Source: an uncultured Bacteroidota bacterium (GTDB lineage Bacteria; Bacteroidota; Rhodothermia; Rhodothermales; UBA10348). Taken from it: a DNA stretch of 9,127 bases. The position numbers and the translations under genes were made by a program. The stretch lies in assembly GCA_937893205.1 (NCBI GenBank), contig CALBJU010000010.1, positions 1-9,127 on the forward strand, read 5' to 3'. Numbering within the stretch: position 1 is the stretch's first letter; every line of letters begins with the position of its first letter. Of this stretch, positions 5,363-9,127 are shown piece after piece. The notes under the pieces were generated by a model. It ran no database searches, had not been told where the DNA came from, and worked only from the letters and a program-made list of their open reading frames with translations.

Positions 5363-6649
5363 TTGTCTGACGCAAGTAGCAAATCCAAGTCTGCCATCTG
5401 GGCGTGGTCGTTCTATGACTTCGCCAATTCCGCGTTCACGACCCTGATCGTAACGTTCGTCTACGCGACATTTTTTGCATCGAAAATTGCTCCAGATTAT
5501 GACGCCGGCCTGGACATGTGGGCGAGTGCCATCACTGTGTCAGCGTTGATCATTGCCGCCTTGTCCCCCTTCGTTGGAGCGATGGCTGATCGCGGTGGAT
5601 ATCGGAAACGGTTTCTTGGCATTTCGACCATTGTCTGTATTGCGGCTACCGTCCTCCTGTTCTTCCCGCAAGAAGGTGATGTGCTCTTTGCTCTGACCGT
5701 CTTTGTCATTGCAAACGTAGCGTTCGAAATGGGGCTGGTATTCTACAATGCATTCCTGCCTGATATTTCAACGTCTGACAATATCGGGACTATATCGGGC
5801 AATGGATGGGCGCTGGGATACGTTGGTGGACTTCTGTGCATGGCTTTGGGCCTCTTCGTTTTGATTCGGCCTGACCCACCTCTCTTCGGAATGGACGTTG
5901 ATACGTCTGAACATGTTCGTGCAACCACTCTCCTCGTGGCTGGCTGGTTTGCGCTGTTCAGCATTCCGACATTTTTGTTTCTCAACGATCGACCTGTAGC
6001 CAGCCCTCCACCGATGCGCCGACTCATGGTTGAGGCATTTCAGGATCTGAAACGTGTGTTTGCAGAGGTGAAGGAGTATCGTCAAGTGTTTCGGTTATTG
6101 CTCGCACGACTGATTTACAACGACGGTCTTGTTACGATCTTTGGGTTTGGTGGCATTTACGCCATGAATGTATTCGACTTTACCTTCGACGAAGTCCTGA
6201 TATTTGGAATTGCGCTGAATCTCGCGGCAGGATTTGGAGCCTGGGCTCTCGGATTCCTTGACGATCGATGGGGTGGGAAAACAACAATAAATATTTCCCT
6301 TGTTGGGTTGATTGCAGCCACACTGCTCGCTGTGTTCACGCGAAGCACAATGTGGTTCTGGGTTGCCGGAATTGGTATCGGACTGCTGGCTGGACCGATG
6401 CAATCCGCCAGCCGATCGCTGCTCGGACGGTTTACTCCAGAAAGCAAGGAAAATGAATTTTTTGGATTTTTCGCTTTTTCAGGGAAAGCAACTGCGTTTA
6501 TGGGGCCCATCCTCATCGCGCAGTTCTCGGCGATGTTCGGCAGTATGCGGTTCGGTATAGCGGTTGTCATCGTCCTTTTTGTCTTGGGTGGAATCTTTCT
6601 CATGCGTGTCGATGAAGCTGAAGGCATTGCCGCGTCCGGTCGATCATGA
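5363..6649 (+). CDS. MFS transporter, Atg22/UMF1 family
   Basis: A 428-aa inner-membrane protein with about 12 hydrophobic segments. Family hallmarks: the N-terminal WAWSFYDFANSAF (13-25), an MFS motif-A-like loop GAMADRGGYRKR (72-83) after the second segment, the helix region VFYNAFLPDI (126-135), SGNGWALGYVGG (145-156), a second motif-A-like loop FLDDRWGGK (298-306), GPMQSASRS (344-352) and NEFFGFFAFSGKATAFMGP (364-382). The long central loop (about 206-245) is typical of a two-half MFS protein. Fungal Atg22 exports amino acids from the vacuole; the substrates of bacterial members are not known. The start is a TTG at 5363: no ATG or GTG lies in frame between the upstream TAG (5333-5335) and the conserved N-terminal motif. 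There is no obvious Shine-Dalgarno. The gene follows the PLP-enzyme gene by 44 nt and overlaps the Nif3 gene by 4 nt, so these probably form one operon. Confidence 0.92.
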   Translation: MSDASSKSKSAIWAWSFYDFANSAFTTLIVTFVYATFFASKIAPDYDAGLDMWASAITVSALIIAALSPFVGAMADRGGYRKRFLGISTIVCIAATVLLFFPQEGDVLFALTVFVIANVAFEMGLVFYNAFLPDISTSDNIGTISGNGWALGYVGGLLCMALGLFVLIRPDPPLFGMDVDTSEHVRATTLLVAGWFALFSIPTFLFLNDRPVASPPPMRRLMVEAFQDLKRVFAEVKEYRQVFRLLLARLIYNDGLVTIFGFGGIYAMNVFDFTFDEVLIFGIALNLAAGFGAWALGFLDDRWGGKTTINISLVGLIAATLLAVFTRSTMWFWVAGIGIGLLAGPMQSASRSLLGRFTPESKENEFFGFFAFSGKATAFMGPILIAQFSAMFGSMRFGIAVVIVLFVLGGIFLMRVDEAEGIAASGRS

Positions 6650-7773
6650 GTATTACTATTGGCCAAATAGACGAAGCCCTGCAGGAATGGGCTCCGTCGG
6701 GAAGCGCGCAGTCCTATGACAATGTGGGCCTTCAGATTGGAAGGATGACCGCAGAAGTCACTCGTTGCTTGATTGCTTTGGATCTGACGCCTGACGTCGT
6801 GAGGGAGGCTCAGGAGATGAATGCTGAGTGTGTGATTACGCACCACCCACTCCTGTTTCGCCCTCTCAAATCGCTCACTGATTCCGGACTTGTTTCGTCC
6901 ATGGCCCTGAATCTGGCCGAGAGTGGAATCGGCCTCTATGCCATTCACACGAATCTCGATGCTGCAAGAGACGGGGTATCATTTGAACTGGCGCGTACTC
7001 TTGGATTGGAACGGATCGAGTTCCTTTCCCGATTGGAAGGCAGCACGGTAAAGCTGATTCTATTTGTCCCCATCGATCATATTGATGGTGTCCGGGACGC
7101 GGTATTCAGCAGGGGTGCGGGAAAGATTGGAAAGTATTCGGAGTGCTCTTTTTCACACGGAGGAACCGCTACCTTCAAGCCAGGTGAAGGCACAAAACCG
7201 TTTGAAGGTGAAGCGAGTGGTCCAAGAGAATCGGTGAACGAAATTCGTCTGGAGGTCGAGGTTGCCCGCTGGGCACTGCCGAGCGTTTTGGATGCAGCGA
7301 GAGAAGCGCATCCATATGAAGAGATGGTCCATGACATCGTCGCGGTAGAACAAGATTTCAGAAATGCGGGCATTGGCGCGGTTGGAAACCTTCCCGCTCC
7401 CATTAAACTCGGTGTCTTTCTGAACGAGGTATGTCAGAAACTGGAGAATCCGGGCATTCGTTACGCTGGTAATCCCGACTCGACCGTTCAAAAAGTAGCT
7501 GTGTGCGGGGGAGCCGGGGCCGATTTTATTGGACTCGCCCATCGAGTAAGGGCTGACGTCTATGTTACTTCGGATATCTCATATCACCGTTATTTCGATG
7601 TTATGGGGAGCGGAGGCGACATCGAGATGGCGCTGGTTGACACGGGCCACTACGAATCCGAGAGGATGACAGAGTCCTTGTTGGTTGTGTGGCTACGCGA
7701 GCGCTTCCCAGAGATCGAGTGGATTCGCACGAAACACCGCACTTCACCCGTCCAAACCTGGATTGCGACGTAG
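6646..7773 (+). CDS. Nif3-like dinuclear metal-centre protein (DUF34/YqfO type, with inserted middle domain)
   Basis: A 375-aa protein of the NIF3/YbgI family, which forms hexameric rings with a two-metal site; the biochemical role is unsettled despite the common 'GTP cyclohydrolase 1 type 2 homolog' label. Metal ligands are all present: H66 and H67 in ITHHPL, D105 in HTNLDAA, H335 and E339 in DTGHYESE. The N-terminal YDNVGLQIG (24-32) is also characteristic. Residues about 130-240 are the additional PII-like domain of the longer YqfO-type members (note AHPYEEMVHDIV, 221-232), so this is the long form, not the ~250-aa YbgI form. The ATG overlaps the stop of the transporter gene (ATGA), showing translational coupling. 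A 143-nt gap separates it from the coiled-coil gene that follows, with which it is commonly found in this kind of genome. Confidence 0.95.
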   Translation: MSITIGQIDEALQEWAPSGSAQSYDNVGLQIGRMTAEVTRCLIALDLTPDVVREAQEMNAECVITHHPLLFRPLKSLTDSGLVSSMALNLAESGIGLYAIHTNLDAARDGVSFELARTLGLERIEFLSRLEGSTVKLILFVPIDHIDGVRDAVFSRGAGKIGKYSECSFSHGGTATFKPGEGTKPFEGEASGPRESVNEIRLEVEVARWALPSVLDAAREAHPYEEMVHDIVAVEQDFRNAGIGAVGNLPAPIKLGVFLNEVCQKLENPGIRYAGNPDSTVQKVAVCGGAGADFIGLAHRVRADVYVTSDISYHRYFDVMGSGGDIEMALVDTGHYESERMTESLLVVWLRERFPEIEWIRTKHRTSPVQTWIAT

Positions 7774-7916
7774 AGTGAGTGTGATCATAGACCGTCAACG
7801 TCGCGCGGCGAGAGTCGCGGTACACGCATTCTTCGCACGAATTACAACGAACTTTGTCGAAAATATTCCGTTACTTCGTCGTCTATACAATTTCGCAAAT
7901 CTGCCGACAACGGAGC

Positions 7917-8678
7917 ATGGCCACGACCACCCAAGAGCATTCAATCAGCGATCAGCTTGTCGCGCTGATCCGCCTTCAACACATCGACAGCAAGATCGAT
8001 CAGATAAAAAAACTGAGGGGTGATCTTCCTGACGAAATCAAGGATATGGAAGACGAAAAAGAAGGTCTCACCACTCGCCTCGACAATCTCAAACAGGAAC
8101 TGAAAGATAGCGGAGTAAGCAAAATACAGGCTGTTACCGATGTCAAAGACGCCGAACAACTGATCAAGAAGTACGAAGAACAGCAACTTCAAGTCAGGAA
8201 CAATCGGGAATACGACGCACTCACCAAGGAAATCGAAGCGCAGAAACAGCGAATCATAGATAACACTACCCTCGGGGAAGAAATCGATCTGCAACAACCT
8301 GTCCGCGATGCCGCGGTCGAAGAAGCCGGTACGCGTCTCAAGGAGCTGAACAAGGAGTTGAAAGAGAAGAAGGGCGAATTGCAGGAAGTCCTCGAAGACA
8401 CGAAGAGCGAGCAGGCTGGACTGGAAAAAACACGCAAGAAAGCTCAGAAGAAGGTGGATGAGCGTTATGTACGGGCTTATGATCGCCTGCGCTCGAGAGT
8501 TCGAGACGGACGGGCTGTGGTGCCCCTCGAACGAGGTGCCGCAGCCGGATTTGCGGTACCACCCCAACGTCAGCTCGAAATTCGCCAGCGCAATCGAATT
8601 GTCGCGTGCGAACACACAGGGCGAATCATCGTCGACGGTGCTCTTTTCCAGGAAGCGGTCAAGGGCGTGAAGGCCTGA
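7917..8678 (+). CDS. CT398/COG1579-like coiled-coil protein with degenerate zinc ribbon
   Basis: A 253-aa protein. Residues about 10-185 are almost entirely charged heptad-type coiled coil, interrupted by the family's conserved VRNNREYDALTKEIE (93-107) at the hairpin turn. The C-terminal 186-253 corresponds to the zinc ribbon of the family (HP0958/FlgZ in Helicobacter and CT398 in Chlamydia, reported to bind RNA or flagellar and sigma-54 partners). The framework is kept (AVPPQRQLEIRQRNRIVACE, 213-232), but the first CxxC is replaced by the GAAAG stretch (207-211) and the second CxxC reads CEHT (231-234), leaving one cysteine. Zinc binding by this site is therefore unlikely. The ATG at 7917 was chosen over the TTG at 7854 because it gives the expected N-terminus; GGAG at 7912-7915 is too close to be an ideal ribosome site. 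The RNase P RNA gene follows. Confidence 0.9.
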   Translation: MATTTQEHSISDQLVALIRLQHIDSKIDQIKKLRGDLPDEIKDMEDEKEGLTTRLDNLKQELKDSGVSKIQAVTDVKDAEQLIKKYEEQQLQVRNNREYDALTKEIEAQKQRIIDNTTLGEEIDLQQPVRDAAVEEAGTRLKELNKELKEKKGELQEVLEDTKSEQAGLEKTRKKAQKKVDERYVRAYDRLRSRVRDGRAVVPLERGAAAGFAVPPQRQLEIRQRNRIVACEHTGRIIVDGALFQEAVKGVKA

Positions 8679-8684
8679 TCAATC

Positions 8685-8700
8685 AGTTTCCGACGAAACT
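8685..8700 (+). other. Small hairpin after the coiled-coil gene
   Basis: AGTTTC/GAAACT (6 bp, loop CGAC) lies 7 nt past the TGA at 8676-8678 and before rnpB. There is no T-run, so it is at best a weak end or processing signal between the mRNA and the RNase P RNA. Confidence 0.25.
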
Positions 8701-8728
8701 CAGCCCTGCATATTTGATTCAATAGAGA

Positions 8729-9119
8729 ACTGATCGGATCATCGCGTTCGCCAATTGGCGATTGAGGAAAGTCCGAACACCACAGGGCACCATGCTTCCT
8801 AACAGGAAGGCGCCGCCGAGCGGTGACAGCAAGTGCAACAGAGAGAAGACCAGCCGATGACCCTTCGGGGCACAGGTGATGGGTGAAAGGGTGGGGGTAA
8901 GATCCCACCGGCAACGTTGGTGACAACGTTGGACAGGTAAACCTCATGGGGTGCAAGGTCAAGCAGCATCGCTCGCCTTCGGGCGAAAGGAGTGCCCTTC
9001 CTGATCGATGCGGGTAGACCGCTTGAGGCTGGCGGTGACGCCAGTCCCAGATAAATGATGATCTCCCTGAATTGGCGCGGTCCTTTTTCAGGTAGACAGA
9101 ATTCGGCTTACAGATCAGT
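8729..9119 (+). ncRNA. rnpB: RNase P RNA, bacterial type A
   Basis: The catalytic RNA that trims tRNA 5' leaders. The universal core is clear: GAGGAAAGTCCG (8764-8775) followed by the ACAGGGCA box, GGGTGAAAGGGTGGGGGTAA (8881-8900), ACAGGTAAACC (8933-8943), GGGTAGACCGCTTGAG (9012-9027), CCCAGATAAATGATG (near 9047-9060) and the 3' core ACAGAATTCGGCTTACAG (9096-9113). P1 is closed by ACTGATC (8729-8735) with GATCAGT (9113-9119), which sets the borders to within a few bases; the length of about 391 nt is normal. Strong similarity to the E. coli RNA in the P11 and P15-P18 regions supports type A. CATATTTG at 8709-8716 is one mismatch from the Bacteroidota -7 element (TAnnTTTG) and could be its promoter. 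The tip of P15 lacks an evident GGU motif. Confidence 0.97.
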
Positions 9120-9127
9120 AACGACCG

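Noticed and set aside
6157..6948. 263-codon minus-strand open frame overlapping the transporter and Nif3 genes
   Set aside because: It lies opposite two well-recognised genes, is low in recognisable motifs and rich in Ser/Pro/Arg, as expected of an antisense shadow.
7854..7916. Upstream TTG start for the coiled-coil protein, adding 21 residues
   Set aside because: The added residues (MSKIFRYFVVYT...) are unlike the family's N-terminus, while the ATG at 7917 fits it; the sequence here looks like intergenic, promoter-bearing DNA.
7941..8615. 224-codon minus-strand open frame opposite the coiled-coil gene
   Set aside because: Its Leu/Phe-rich translation is the mirror of Lys/Glu-rich coiled-coil codons; no start context or domain supports it.

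Overview
The window is about 9.1 kb of bacterial chromosome with roughly even base composition. No single sequence names the organism. A Bacteroidota-type bacterium, possibly the Rhodothermota/Balneolota side, is the best fit (inference). The reasons are that most starts lack a clear Shine-Dalgarno sequence, the gene order Nif3-like / CT398-type coiled-coil protein / type A RNase P RNA is one I associate with that group, and the first gene ends in a secreted-protein-like tail.

Region 1 (1-1808). The 3' tip of a plus-strand gene ends at 83. A strong GC hairpin separates it from a convergent minus-strand gene. That gene encodes a sigma-54-dependent activator with receiver-like, AAA+ and Fis-type HTH domains. 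Its receiver has lost several phosphorylation residues.

Region 2 (1809-4052). This is the accessory part. A 196-bp direct repeat occurs at 1809-2004 and 3795-3990, and I read the two copies as identical. The right copy starts inside an intact tRNA-Arg(CCU) gene (minus strand, 3980-4052). The left copy carries only the last 16-17 nt of that tRNA. Between the copies lie a lone gene for an exported TPR-like/NTF2-like protein, its strong terminator, and the 3' end of a small-terminase-like HTH gene cut exactly at the right repeat. The layout fits a decayed element integrated in, or recombined at, a tRNA 3' end. No integrase is present.

Region 3 (4053-9127). Plus-strand genes look like ordinary core genome: a class V PLP-dependent enzyme without the usual catalytic cysteine, an Atg22/UMF1-type MFS transporter with a TTG start, a Nif3/DUF34 dinuclear-metal protein overlapping it by 4 nt, a CT398/COG1579-like coiled-coil protein that has lost most zinc-ribbon cysteines, and the RNase P RNA. 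The first three could be one transcription unit. The coiled-coil gene and rnpB follow after gaps of about 143 and 50 nt.

I did not find a clearly new multi-gene system. The item most worth following is the tRNA-anchored 196-bp repeat with its truncated phage-like gene and single exported cargo gene, after ruling out an assembly artefact.
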